Shown here piece after piece: positions 8,465 to 17,400 of a DNA stretch of 64,000 bases. Within the stretch, counting starts at the first letter, position 1. Each line of letters begins with the position of its first letter. Made by a program: the position numbers and the translations under genes. This stretch comes from JAIYDJ01 sp038246975 (GTDB lineage Bacteria > Pseudomonadota > Alphaproteobacteria > Rhodobacterales > Rhodobacteraceae), in NCBI GenBank assembly GCA_038246975.1, contig JBBRVJ010000002.1, positions 1 through 64,000 on the forward strand, written 5' to 3'. The notes below the pieces were generated by a model. That model saw only the letters and a program-made list of their open reading frames with translations. It searched no databases and had not been told where the DNA came from.

Positions 8465-8836
8465 ATGAAACGCACAGCCCTGTCGATGCTGCTTTTGCTG
8501 ACCGCCTGCGGCACCCCGCAGGAACAATGCATAAGCGCCGCCACCCGCGACATCCGCGTGGTGGATCGCCTGATCCGCGAGGCGGAGGGCAATCTGCAAC
8601 GCGGCTTTGGCTATGAAGACGTGACGGTGATCGAAACCGATTACGTTCCCTGCGGCACAGAGGCGCAACCGAATCGCCGCTGTATGATCCGCGAGCCTGT
8701 TACCGAGCGTCGCCCCGTCGCCATCGACCTGGCCGCCGAACAAAGGAAGCTGGATCAGTTGAAGGCCAAACGCCGCCAGCAGGATCGGGCGGTTACCCCG
8801 GTCATCGCGCAATGCAAGGCTGACAATCCCGAATAA
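8465..8836 (+). CDS. Small putative lipoprotein, unknown function
   Basis: 123 residues with a short basic start, hydrophobic run and lipobox LLTAC (Cys about residue 15), so likely membrane-anchored. The mature part has four more Cys residues and a charged C-terminal helix (AAEQRKLDQLKAKRRQQ) that may form a coiled coil. A GAGGACG-type SD precedes the ATG. I recognise no named family; it may be a conserved Rhodobacterales hypothetical. Confidence 0.7.
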   Translation: MKRTALSMLLLLTACGTPQEQCISAATRDIRVVDRLIREAEGNLQRGFGYEDVTVIETDYVPCGTEAQPNRRCMIREPVTERRPVAIDLAAEQRKLDQLKAKRRQQDRAVTPVIAQCKADNPE

Positions 8837-8851
8837 CCGCAGCCAAGGCGA

Positions 8852-9661
8852 TCAATGCGCCGGGGCCGCCACCGCATCCAGCAGGCTGCGCCCGCCGTCC
8901 ACCGTCAGGATCTGCCCGGTCATGAATCCCGCCGCATCCGACGCCAGAAACTGCACCGTCTCGACCAGTTCGCTGGCCGAGGCGATGCGGCGCAATGGCG
9001 TGCCCGCTTCGATGGCCAGTTGATACGCCGGGTTGTCTTGCAATATGCCCTGCAAACTGGCGCTCATCAGCGACCCGAAGGCGACCGCGTTCACCCGAAT
9101 GCCCTTGGGTGCAAGTTCGACGGCCAGACTGCGGGTCATCTGGTCTACCGCCGCACAACTGATCGAATAACCGAGCAGCCCCGGTTGGGTGCGATACGCC
9201 GCGATCGACGACAGGTTGATGATCGACCCGATGTTGCTGCCTGCATCTTCGGTCTGTTCGGCCCATTGCACCATCCGCTTTGCCGTCATCTGCGACAACC
9301 GCAGCCCGGTCATCAGGTTCTGCTGCAAGAGTTCTTCGACCGCGTCTTCTTCGGCGGACATCGAATCGGACAGCCGCATCTGGCGGCTGGCGTTGACCAG
9401 AATGTCGACCCGGTCGAACGCATCAACGGTGGCCGACAGCAGGTTTGCGATGGTCAGCTTTTGCCGCAGGTCGCCCGCGAACATCCGCACCGATCCTTCG
9501 GTGCGCGCCTCGGCCCCGACCTCTGCCTCCAGTCGCACCTCGTCCATGTCGGCGAACATCACGTTCGCGCCCTTGTCCTGAAAGTGGCGCGCAATCGCCA
9601 GACCTATGCCATTTGCCGCACCTGACACGATTGCGGTCTTTCCGGCGATAGAAAGTGACAT
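8852..9661 (-). CDS. SDR-family oxidoreductase with atypical active site (YxxxC)
   Basis: 269-residue Rossmann-fold short-chain dehydrogenase/reductase. The cofactor motif SGAANGIG (residues 13-20), the segment VDILVNAS and the C-terminal GQILTVDGG are present, and Ser152 and Tyr165 have the usual 13-residue spacing. The catalytic Lys four residues after Tyr is Cys169 (YSISC). Loss of this Lys normally impairs NAD(P)H-dependent catalysis, so the protein may be non-canonical or non-catalytic. Substrate unknown. It lies downstream of the clpS/methyltransferase pair on the same strand, 23 bp from the methyltransferase stop. Confidence 0.9.
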   Translation of the reverse strand: MSLSIAGKTAIVSGAANGIGLAIARHFQDKGANVMFADMDEVRLEAEVGAEARTEGSVRMFAGDLRQKLTIANLLSATVDAFDRVDILVNASRQMRLSDSMSAEEDAVEELLQQNLMTGLRLSQMTAKRMVQWAEQTEDAGSNIGSIINLSSIAAYRTQPGLLGYSISCAAVDQMTRSLAVELAPKGIRVNAVAFGSLMSASLQGILQDNPAYQLAIEAGTPLRRIASASELVETVQFLASDAAGFMTGQILTVDGGRSLLDAVAAPAH

Positions 9662-9683
9662 GCAGCAAACCTTCCTTGAGCGA

Positions 9684-10670
9684 TCACCGCGCCCGGATCG
9701 GGGCGGCGGCGCGGATCAGTCGGAAAGCGGCATCGCCGCCGATCTCCTCGACGCTGCGAAACAGCGTGTTCAGCACGCGATCATAGGGCAAATGGCGGTT
9801 CGCCACCAGCCAAAGGCTGCCATCCGGGGCCAAGCCGCGATGCGCCGCCTGAAGGAAGCCGATGCCAAGGCCCGGATCAGGCTCACGCCCATTGTGGAAC
9901 GGCGGGTTCATCACCACCGCGCCCCACAGCCGATCGGGACGAAACTTGGTCGCGTCGGCCCAGTGAAACACCGCGCGCGGGTCCTCAAGGTTGATCCGCG
10001 CACAATCCAGTGCCACGGCTTCGGCCTCGACCACATCCAGATGTTTGACACCCGCGCGGGCCAGAATGGCACGGCTCAAATAGCCCCATCCGGCTCCCAG
10101 ATCGCCGACCTTGACGGGCAATGCGGCGGGCAAGGCAGCGGCCAGCAAGGCCGACCCCCGGTCGATCCCATCGGCGGAAAACACGCCGGGGAAGGTGGTA
10201 AATCCTTGTTCAATCTTGTTTTTCTGGGCGTGCCACCCGGTCAACGCCGCGCCGGCACGGAAAGTGAAGAATTTTCCATGCGCCTTTGACAGCGCGCCTG
10301 ACAGGTCAGGCATCACTGCGCGACATTCCTTGAACACTGCGTCGACTCCGTCGGTTTTTTGTCCATCAACCGCGATCATGCCCCCCGGCACCACCGACGC
10401 CTCTGCCACGGCCAACATCGCCCGCGCATCCGCCTTGGCCCGCGGCAGACAGACCAGAGCGGCGGCAAACGGGCCGTCCCCGGCGACCCGATAGCCCAAA
10501 GCGGCAAAATGATCTTGATCCGGCTTGAACCCGGTCCGCACCACCACCCGCGACTTGGGCAAGGACGACAGGTCATCCCCGGTGCGCGGGCGCCACGCGG
10601 CTATGTCACCCGCCTCAGGCAACACCCAGGCGCCCGTCTGAAACGCCATATCAAGTCGAGCAGATCGCAT
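9684..10670 (-). CDS. Class I SAM-dependent methyltransferase, RsmC/RlmG-like
   Basis: 328 residues with the two-domain layout of RsmC: a degenerate N-terminal methyltransferase-like half, then a catalytic half with SAM motif VGDLGAGWGYLS (about residues 190-200) and the N6/N2-methyltransferase motif NPPFHNG. RsmC methylates G1207 of 16S rRNA, and the NPPFH motif supports a base-methylating role on rRNA. It follows clpS after 21 bp. The ATG at 10670 is preferred; a TTG two codons upstream is possible. No clear SD is visible. Confidence 0.85.
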   Translation of the reverse strand: MRSARLDMAFQTGAWVLPEAGDIAAWRPRTGDDLSSLPKSRVVVRTGFKPDQDHFAALGYRVAGDGPFAAALVCLPRAKADARAMLAVAEASVVPGGMIAVDGQKTDGVDAVFKECRAVMPDLSGALSKAHGKFFTFRAGAALTGWHAQKNKIEQGFTTFPGVFSADGIDRGSALLAAALPAALPVKVGDLGAGWGYLSRAILARAGVKHLDVVEAEAVALDCARINLEDPRAVFHWADATKFRPDRLWGAVVMNPPFHNGREPDPGLGIGFLQAAHRGLAPDGSLWLVANRHLPYDRVLNTLFRSVEEIGGDAAFRLIRAAAPIRAR

Positions 10671-10691
10671 GATCAACCGCGCGGCGCGGCG

Positions 10692-11012
10692 TCAGTCCTT
10701 TTCCATCGTGCATTGCAGAGGATGCTGATGGCGGCGGGCAAAATCCATCACCTGCGCCACTTTGGTTTCTGCCACCTCGAAGGAAAACACCCCCACGACC
10801 GCCAGCCCCTTCTTGTGGACCGTCAACATGATCTCGAAACTTTGCGCATGCGACAGACCAAAGAACCGTTCCAACACGTGGACCACGAATTCCATCGGCG
10901 TATAGTCGTCGTTCAGCAGCATGACCTTGTACATCGGAGGCCGTTCCGTCTTGGTCCGCGTCTTGGTCAGCAACGACGCATCGCCGCCCGGCCCTTTTGG
11001 CGTATCCGACAT
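10692..11012 (-). CDS. clpS: ATP-dependent Clp protease adaptor ClpS
   Basis: 106-residue N-degron adaptor delivering substrates to ClpA. Conserved core seen: YKVMLLNDDYTPMEFVV, the H-loop region VHKKGLAVVGVFSFEVAETK and a C-terminal HPLQCTMEKD. Start taken at the ATG at 11012 (MSDTPKG); a GTG at 11039 would add nine residues. clpA is not adjacent. The RsmC-like gene follows closely on the same strand. Confidence 0.94.
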   Translation of the reverse strand: MSDTPKGPGGDASLLTKTRTKTERPPMYKVMLLNDDYTPMEFVVHVLERFFGLSHAQSFEIMLTVHKKGLAVVGVFSFEVAETKVAQVMDFARRHQHPLQCTMEKD

Positions 11013-11149
11013 CTTGAATGGCAACAACGGCACGATCACGGCTCCGATTCGCAGGGCGAGGTCAGGGATTGCAAGCTAACGCGTTTGCAATTTCAATATA
11101 GATGATTTTGGGCACGGGAAAAGACCCTGCCCCATCAATCGGGGGAAAG

Positions 11150-11848
11150 ATGTCGAACCTGACCTGTATCGGCTTTGATGCCGACGATACGCTGTGGCAA
11201 AACGAATCGTTCTTTCGCCTGACGCAGGATCGTTTCATCACCCTTCTGGCAGATCATGCCGACCCCGACCACCTTGCCCTACGGCTGCTGGCCGCTGAAA
11301 AGCGCAACCTTGGGCACTACGGGTTTGGCGTCAAAGGCTTTGTCCTGTCGATGATCGAAACCGCCATCGACGTGACCGAAGGCAGGGTTCATGCGTCTGT
11401 CATCACCGAGATCATGGGTGCGGGGCGCGAAATGCTGGCCCATCCCATCGAATTGCTGCCTCATGCGCGCGAGGCGGTCGAGGCGTTGACCGCCGACCAC
11501 CGCGTCATCCTGATCACCAAGGGCGATCTTCTGGATCAGGAACGCAAACTGGCCCAATCGGGTCTGGGCGATTTGTTCCACGGGGTCGAGATCGTGTCCA
11601 ACAAGACCGCCGCCAGCTATGCCGCGATCTTTGCGCGGCACGGGCAAGGAGCGAATCAGGCGCTGATGGTCGGCAACTCGCTGAAATCAGATGTAATTCC
11701 GGTTTTGGAGGCGGGCGGCTGGGGCGTGCATGTGCCCCATGGCCTGACGTGGGAACTTGAACACGCCGAGCCCCCGCGGGATCACCCGCGTTTTCACAGC
11801 ATGCCCGATCTGGGCCATCTTCCCGCTCTGATCGAGAGATTGCGATAG
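11150..11848 (+). CDS. HAD-superfamily hydrolase
   Basis: 232-residue haloacid-dehalogenase-type phosphatase. Motif I is FDADDTLW (DxDxT, residues ~9-13), motif II ILITKGD, and motif IV GNSLKSDVIPVLEAGGWGVHVP. The helical insert after motif I indicates a C1 cap. Substrate unknown. The ATG at 11150 has GGGGGAAAG just upstream, better than an in-frame start at 11102. Divergent from clpS. Confidence 0.88.
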   Translation: MSNLTCIGFDADDTLWQNESFFRLTQDRFITLLADHADPDHLALRLLAAEKRNLGHYGFGVKGFVLSMIETAIDVTEGRVHASVITEIMGAGREMLAHPIELLPHAREAVEALTADHRVILITKGDLLDQERKLAQSGLGDLFHGVEIVSNKTAASYAAIFARHGQGANQALMVGNSLKSDVIPVLEAGGWGVHVPHGLTWELEHAEPPRDHPRFHSMPDLGHLPALIERLR

Positions 11849-11856
11849 GGACCCAA

Positions 11857-11894
11857 CAGATGGTGGGCAAGTCCGAATCTTTACCCAACATCTG
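11857..11894. repeat. Inverted repeat between HAD gene and D,D-carboxypeptidase gene
   Basis: Arms CAGATGGTGGG (11857-11867) and CCCAACATCTG (11884-11894) pair over 10 of 11 positions around a 16-nt loop. It lies just after the HAD stop and ~130 bp before the next gene. It could be a weak terminator (no T-run follows) or a regulator site. Confidence 0.4.
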
Positions 11895-12021
11895 CCTGTT
11901 GCGCATGCGCTTCACCTCAAAACCCTCTGAATTTGTATGCTTTTCCGGCTGTACGCCGTGTGCTATGTTTTCGGCAAGCCCTGCGTATGACGGGGCAAGA
12001 GGCAGAAAACGAGGCAGACAC

Positions 12022-13623
12022 GTGGCATCCTTTCCGGGGCAATACGTCCGCAATTTCCTGTGCCTTCTGGGCTTCGTCCTTATCGCGGCCTGTTCCGGCC
12101 CACAGGAAACCCGCGCTGCCCCCTATGCCGCCTATGTAATGGATGCCCGGACCGGCGAGACGCTGTTTTCCGAGAATGCCACCACACGGCTGCATCCGGC
12201 GTCGCTGACCAAGATGATGACCCTGTACATCGCGTTCGAGGAAATCGAGGCTGGCCGCTTGTCTTTGGACACGATGGTAACTGTCTCCAAGAACGCCGCC
12301 GCCCAGCCGCCGTCCAAACTGGGCCTCAAGGCGGGACAACGAATCGCGTTGCGCTATCTGATTCGGGCGTCAGCGATCAAATCGGCCAACGATGCGGCCT
12401 CGGCGATCGGAGATCACATCAGCGGCAATCAGGAAAAGTTCGCCGCCCGGATGACCCGCACCGCAAGGGCGCTGGGGATGAAGGACACCACGTTCAAGAA
12501 CGCCACCGGGTTGACCGCGAAGGGGCACTTGTCCACGGCCAGGGACATGTCGGTGCTGGGACGACGGCTGTTTTACGATTTTCCGCAGTATTACAACATC
12601 TTCTCGCGCCGCTCGACCGACGCGGGATTGGCGACAGTCGCCAACACCAACCGCAAGTTTCTGGACGCCTATCAGGGTGCCGACGGGATCAAGACAGGCT
12701 ATACGGACGCCGCCGGGTTCAACCTGACCGCATCGGCCGAACGCGGCAAGACCCGGATCATCGCCTCGGTGTTCGGAGCGTCGTCGACGCCCAACCGCAA
12801 CGCAAAGATGGCCGACCTGCTGGATCTGGGCTTCCGCAAAGCGCCGGCAAACGCCCGGACCAACAAACCCACCGCTCCCGCCTATAACGCCGATGAAGAA
12901 ATCCTGCTGTCAGGTGCAAACGTCCCGTTCAAGGAAGACGGAGGAGCGGCCATGGCCAGTGCCAAGACGATCCGCGTCTCGTTTGCGATGAAAACCTCGC
13001 CGCGCCCGCTGCCCCGTCCGGGTGCCACCGCCGCGACCGATCTGGCCGTCGCCGCCATGCAGGACGATATCGCGGGCGCGCTCGCCGAAGCTATCGCCGA
13101 ACCGCCACCCGAAGGCACGCTTGAGGCGCAGGCGCGGAAGATGGCGGAAGCCGTGCTTGTGCCCGTCGACCCGGCCACCCCGACCGACACCGAAGTTGCC
13201 GCTGAAGTTGCCGCTTTGGAGCCTGAATTCGAAGGGTTGACCATTGAGGCCAGCCCTACGGTCAAAGCGGTTCAATTGTCCTCCGTCCCCCGCCCCGTCA
13301 AACGCAACGCACCGATCTATGACAGCGTCAAAACCGTCGAAGCCAAGGCCGATTCGCCCGAAGTCATCACGCGGCTGTCCACCTCGGGAGGGCGGCATTT
13401 TGGCGTGAACCTTGGCCGCTACAACACGCGCGGCGAGGCCGAGAAGGTGTTGATGCGCATCCAACTGTCGGAAAGTGCCACACTGGGCCAGGGCCTGCGC
13501 AAGATCATGCAACGCAGCGGCGGGTATGACGCGAACTTCATGGGGCTGTCGCAGGAACAGGCTGATCTCGCCTGCCGCCGTCTGACAGCCCGCGCGGTAC
13601 AATGCTTCACGATGGAACCTTGA
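12022..13623 (+). CDS. D-alanyl-D-alanine carboxypeptidase (PBP5/6 family) with C-terminal SPOR domain
   Basis: 533-residue exported peptidoglycan enzyme removing the terminal D-Ala of pentapeptide stems. Penicillin-binding motifs: SLTK (Ser61-Lys64), SAN (121-123) and KTG (224-226). The N-terminal leader is hydrophobic and ends in a possible lipobox (IAACS). A long Ala/Pro-rich low-complexity linker (about 290-430) leads to a SPOR-like domain (about 450-533, HFGVNLGRYNTRGEAEKV), which binds denuded glycan at the septum. Start: GTG at 12022, with GAGG seven bases upstream; it fits the signal peptide better than the frame's upstream ATGs. Confidence 0.9.
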   Translation: MASFPGQYVRNFLCLLGFVLIAACSGPQETRAAPYAAYVMDARTGETLFSENATTRLHPASLTKMMTLYIAFEEIEAGRLSLDTMVTVSKNAAAQPPSKLGLKAGQRIALRYLIRASAIKSANDAASAIGDHISGNQEKFAARMTRTARALGMKDTTFKNATGLTAKGHLSTARDMSVLGRRLFYDFPQYYNIFSRRSTDAGLATVANTNRKFLDAYQGADGIKTGYTDAAGFNLTASAERGKTRIIASVFGASSTPNRNAKMADLLDLGFRKAPANARTNKPTAPAYNADEEILLSGANVPFKEDGGAAMASAKTIRVSFAMKTSPRPLPRPGATAATDLAVAAMQDDIAGALAEAIAEPPPEGTLEAQARKMAEAVLVPVDPATPTDTEVAAEVAALEPEFEGLTIEASPTVKAVQLSSVPRPVKRNAPIYDSVKTVEAKADSPEVITRLSTSGGRHFGVNLGRYNTRGEAEKVLMRIQLSESATLGQGLRKIMQRSGGYDANFMGLSQEQADLACRRLTARAVQCFTMEP

Positions 13624-13724
13624 CGGATTTAGTGTTCGATCTCTCCACCTGATTGATGTACAGCAGCGCTAGCAAACGCGCAGGTCATCACTTTGCCTTG
13701 AAGAACCGATTTCAGGAGCAGCCA

Positions 13725-14579
13725 ATGTCCTACCGCACCCTTCTTACCGTCGTGACCAACGCTGCCGATGCCAGCGCCGCGATCGGTGCCGCTGCACGTC
13801 TGTGCGCGTCAGAGGACGCGCATCTGGATGTGTTGGCGCTGGGGGTCGATCACAGCAATATCGGTTATTCCTATGTTGGAGCCAGCGCGGCCATGATGCC
13901 CATGATGCTCGACCGCTCCGAAGAAGACGCCCGCCGACAAGAGGCCGCCGCGCTGGCGGCTTTGGCCGAACAATTCCCCGATCTGCGCTGTTCGGTCGAA
14001 ACGGCGATGGTGCAGATCGGCATGCTGACCGACCTGATCGCCTCCCGTGCGCGCTATGCCGATCTGGTGGTGTTGTCGCAGCCCTACGGCGACGGGCGCG
14101 GAGCGGAAAGCGAGGCGGTGCTGGAAGCCGCGCTGTTCGAAGGTCACGCCCCGGTTCTGGTGCTGCCCGCCAAGCCGCCGTCGCCCGATGCCCCCACCCT
14201 GCCCCGCCGCATCGTGCTGGCGTGGGATCATAGCGCCGAGGCGATGGCCGCGACCCGCCGCGCGCTGCCGCTGCTGAAAGGGGCGGAGCGGGTCAGTATC
14301 GTGATGATCGACCCGTCATCCCAAGGGTCTGAACGTTCAGACCCCGGCGCGGCACTTTGCCAGATGCTGGTGCGGCACGGGGTGCGGGCTGAGGTGACCG
14401 TGCTGGCCCGCACCCGGCCGCAGGTGGCCGATGTGCTGATGCAGCACATTCGGGATGAAGGCGCGGATCTGCTGGTGATGGGGGCCTATGGTCATTCCCG
14501 GTTCCGGGAGGCCTTGTTGGGCGGGGCGACCCGTGCCATGCTGACAACCGCCGAGGTGCCGATGTTCATGGCGCATTAG
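13725..14579 (+). CDS. Universal stress protein, tandem UspA domains
   Basis: 284 residues. The N-terminal UspA-like half (about 1-145) is divergent and lacks a clear ATP-binding motif. The second half (about 155-284) has the motif GAYGHSRFREALLGGATRAML, the G-2x-G-9x-G(T/S) ATP-binding pattern, so only the C-terminal domain probably binds ATP. TTCAGGAGC upstream of the ATG at 13725 acts as SD. The stop overlaps the stop of the converging glycosyltransferase gene by 4 bp. Confidence 0.9.
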   Translation: MSYRTLLTVVTNAADASAAIGAAARLCASEDAHLDVLALGVDHSNIGYSYVGASAAMMPMMLDRSEEDARRQEAAALAALAEQFPDLRCSVETAMVQIGMLTDLIASRARYADLVVLSQPYGDGRGAESEAVLEAALFEGHAPVLVLPAKPPSPDAPTLPRRIVLAWDHSAEAMAATRRALPLLKGAERVSIVMIDPSSQGSERSDPGAALCQMLVRHGVRAEVTVLARTRPQVADVLMQHIRDEGADLLVMGAYGHSRFREALLGGATRAMLTTAEVPMFMAH

Positions 14580-15814
14580 TTCAGGGTGCGACGGGGCCTT
14601 TGCCGCTCGACGAAATCGACCATGCGCGGCAGGCAAATGCGGCGCAGGTCATAGCGGTCGATGGCGGTGCGCCGCGCGGCGGCCCGGATGGACTCGAACC
14701 GGTCCGGCTCGGCAAGCGCCTGTATCAGCTTGGCCGACCATCCGGGCACATCAAAGAAGTCGATCAGACTGCCGTTAACCCCGTCGCGGATCACCTCCTT
14801 CACCGGGGTGGTGGCTGATCCTATCACATGGGCCCCTGCCGACATCGCCTCCAGCATCGACCACGACAGCACGAAGGGATAGGTGAGGTACGCATGGGCG
14901 CGGCTGACCTGCATCAGGGCGGTGAAGGTCGGGTAAGGCACCTTGCCCATGAAATGCACCCGGCTGTGGTCGAGCCTGTCTGACACCTCGGCCAGAAACG
15001 TCTGTTTCCAGCCCTTCTGACCCTTGGGCGTCGTCCCGTATGACACTTCGTCACCGCCGACGATCACCACCTGAGCATCGGGTCGCGCCGCCATGATCGC
15101 AGGCAGCGCCCGCATGAAGATGTGATAGCCGCGATACGGCTCCAGATTGCGATTCACGAAGGTCAGAACCTCGTCCCCAGCCCGGATTACCGATCCGTCG
15201 GGCAAAGTGACGGATGCCGCAGGATCGGGGCGCATCGCGTCGGTATCCACCCCGTCATGGATCACATCCAGCATCCCCTGCAACACCGGCGGAAAGGTTG
15301 ACGCCTGCCATGCCGTCGGTGCGACGCCTGCATCGGCATGGATCAGCGATTGCCCCAGATGCGCCGCGCGCCCCTGCGCGATCATCACCTGATCAAAGGA
15401 CAACGGGCTGAACTCTGTGTCGAAACCCACATCCGCCCCACGCCCTTTGTAGTAGAACTCGGCATAGACCAGCAGCTTGGCTTCGGGCCACACCTCTTTC
15501 AGGAACAGGGTTTCACCCCAGCCCGAATGACCAAAGATCACGTCCGGCACGTAACCCTTTTGGGTCCGCAGTTGCAGGGCGGCGCGGGAAACGGTGACGC
15601 CCCGGTCGCTCATCGTGGTGTAGTTGCGGCCCAGCCTTGTCGATGCGGGCTCCACCGTTGCAGGATCGTGTTTGTAGCGCAACACGGGGATGGGCGCTGT
15701 GCGCTGATTTTGTTGGTCTGTCAGCGCCAGACACTCATGCCCGCGTTTGGCCAGTTCCGGAGCCAGATGCAGAAACTGGCCGGGAAAGTTCTGGTGGACG
15801 AACAGGATTTTCAC
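14576..15814 (-). CDS. Glycosyltransferase, GT4 (GT-B fold) type
   Basis: 412 residues with the N-terminal acceptor-domain opening MKILFVHQNFPGQF and a C-terminal GT4 domain: NRNLEPYRGYHIFMRALP, VVIVGGDEVSYG and PFVLSWSMLEAMSAGAHVIGSATTPVKEVI, including the EAMSAG donor-binding segment. No signal peptide or membrane segment. The acceptor is unknown; surface polysaccharide or lipid glycosylation is plausible. Its ATG overlaps the yejF stop by 4 bp, making it the last gene of the peptide-transport operon, an unusual association. Confidence 0.88.
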   Translation of the reverse strand: MKILFVHQNFPGQFLHLAPELAKRGHECLALTDQQNQRTAPIPVLRYKHDPATVEPASTRLGRNYTTMSDRGVTVSRAALQLRTQKGYVPDVIFGHSGWGETLFLKEVWPEAKLLVYAEFYYKGRGADVGFDTEFSPLSFDQVMIAQGRAAHLGQSLIHADAGVAPTAWQASTFPPVLQGMLDVIHDGVDTDAMRPDPAASVTLPDGSVIRAGDEVLTFVNRNLEPYRGYHIFMRALPAIMAARPDAQVVIVGGDEVSYGTTPKGQKGWKQTFLAEVSDRLDHSRVHFMGKVPYPTFTALMQVSRAHAYLTYPFVLSWSMLEAMSAGAHVIGSATTPVKEVIRDGVNGSLIDFFDVPGWSAKLIQALAEPDRFESIRAAARRTAIDRYDLRRICLPRMVDFVERQRPRRTLN

Positions 15815-17400
15815 AGCCGCGCCCCGAAGGCCGCTTGCATCAACGCGCGGGTATAGTCGGATTGCGGGTTGGCGAAAACTTGATCACAGGCGCCGAATTC
15901 CACCACATCCCCGCGTTTCATCACCATCACCTTATGGGCCAGCGCGCGGACCACCCGCAAGTCATGGCTGATGAACACATAAGCCAAACCCCATTTGCGC
16001 TGCAAGTCGCGCAACAGGTCCACGATCTGTACCTGCACCGTCATGTCCAGCGCGCTGGTCGGTTCGTCCAGCACCACCAGCCTTGGCCGCAGGATCATCG
16101 CGCGGGCAATCGCGATACGCTGACGCTGACCGCCAGAAAACTCGTGCGGATAGCGCGGCATCGTGGCAGGGTCGAGGCCCACCTCGACCATGATCGCCGC
16201 CACCATTTCCGCCCGGTCGCGGCCCGGTTCCACGCCGTGGACCCCCAGACCTTCGGCGATGATCTGCGCGGCCGTCATCCGGGGCGACAGGCTGCCGAAC
16301 GGGTCCTGAAACACCACCTGCATCTCGCGCCGCACCGGGCGCAGCGCAGACCCGCGCAGGGCCTGCAGATCGCGCCCCTCGAACCGGATGCCGCCCTGAC
16401 TTTCGATCAGCCGCAGGATGGCCAGCGCCAGCGTGGTCTTGCCCGAACCGCTTTCCCCGACGATACCCAGCGTTTCGCCCGCGCGCACGCTTACCGTCGC
16501 CTCGTTGACCGCCTTTACATGGCCCACCGTCTTACGCAGAAATCCCGCCGTGATCGGGAACCAGACGCGCAATTTGTCGGTCGCCAGAACCTCTGCCGCA
16601 TCGGGGGCCAAAGGTTCTGCCCTGCCGTGCGGCTCTGCGGCCAGCAGTTTGCGGGTGTAGGAGTGCTGCGGATCGGCAAAGATGTCTGCCGTCACCCCTT
16701 GCTCGACGATCTGCCCGCCCTGCATCACGCAGACCCGGTCGGCGATCCGGCGCACGATGCCCAGATCATGGGTGATGAACAGCAGGCTCAACCCCTCGCG
16801 CCGTTTCAGATCGGCCAGCAGTTCCAGGATCTGCGCCTGAATCGTCACGTCCAGCGCCGTGGTAGGCTCGTCCGCGATCAGCAATTCCGGTCCGTTGGCC
16901 AGCGCCATCGCGATCATCACCCGCTGCCGCTGCCCGCCTGACAACTGATGCGGATAGGCACCCAAGCGGCTTTCCGCCTCGACAATTCCGACCTTGTGCA
17001 GCAAGTCCAGAATGCGTTCGCGCACCGCAGCCCCGGTCAACCCTTGATGCAGCGCCAGACTTTCGCTCAACTGCTTTTCGATCGTGTGCAGCGGGTTGAG
17101 ACTGGTCATCGGCTCCTGAAAGATAAAGCTGATGTCGTTGCCGCGCACCCGGCGCAGTTCAGGCTCGGACGCTCCCACCATCTCGGCGCGGTTGTATTTC
17201 ACCGACCCCGAAACCTCGGCCGCATCGGGCAGCAGGGCCACGGTCGCCAGCGCCGTCACCGATTTGCCCGACCCGGACTCGCCCACCAGCGCCACGGTTT
17301 CGCCCTTGCCCACCGTGAACGACACATCGCGCACCGCATGGATGATGCGCCCGTCCTGCCGGAACCGGATGTTCAGGCCCGCCACCTCCAACACGTTCAT
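15811..17400 (-). CDS. yejF: Oligopeptide ABC transporter, fused double ATPase (YejF type)
   Basis: 529 residues with two complete ABC ATPase domains. Domain 1 (about 1-255): Walker A GESGSGKSV, signature LSGGQRQRV, Walker B LLIADEPTTALD. Domain 2 (about 275-529): GESGSGKTT, FSGGQRQRI, LVVLDEPTSALD. Each ends with the oligopeptide-binding extension seen in Dpp/Opp ATPases. It powers the YejBE permease for peptide (microcin C-like) import. ATG overlaps the yejE stop, and the stop overlaps the glycosyltransferase start. Confidence 0.94.
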   Translation of the reverse strand: MNVLEVAGLNIRFRQDGRIIHAVRDVSFTVGKGETVALVGESGSGKSVTALATVALLPDAAEVSGSVKYNRAEMVGASEPELRRVRGNDISFIFQEPMTSLNPLHTIEKQLSESLALHQGLTGAAVRERILDLLHKVGIVEAESRLGAYPHQLSGGQRQRVMIAMALANGPELLIADEPTTALDVTIQAQILELLADLKRREGLSLLFITHDLGIVRRIADRVCVMQGGQIVEQGVTADIFADPQHSYTRKLLAAEPHGRAEPLAPDAAEVLATDKLRVWFPITAGFLRKTVGHVKAVNEATVSVRAGETLGIVGESGSGKTTLALAILRLIESQGGIRFEGRDLQALRGSALRPVRREMQVVFQDPFGSLSPRMTAAQIIAEGLGVHGVEPGRDRAEMVAAIMVEVGLDPATMPRYPHEFSGGQRQRIAIARAMILRPRLVVLDEPTSALDMTVQVQIVDLLRDLQRKWGLAYVFISHDLRVVRALAHKVMVMKRGDVVEFGACDQVFANPQSDYTRALMQAAFGARL

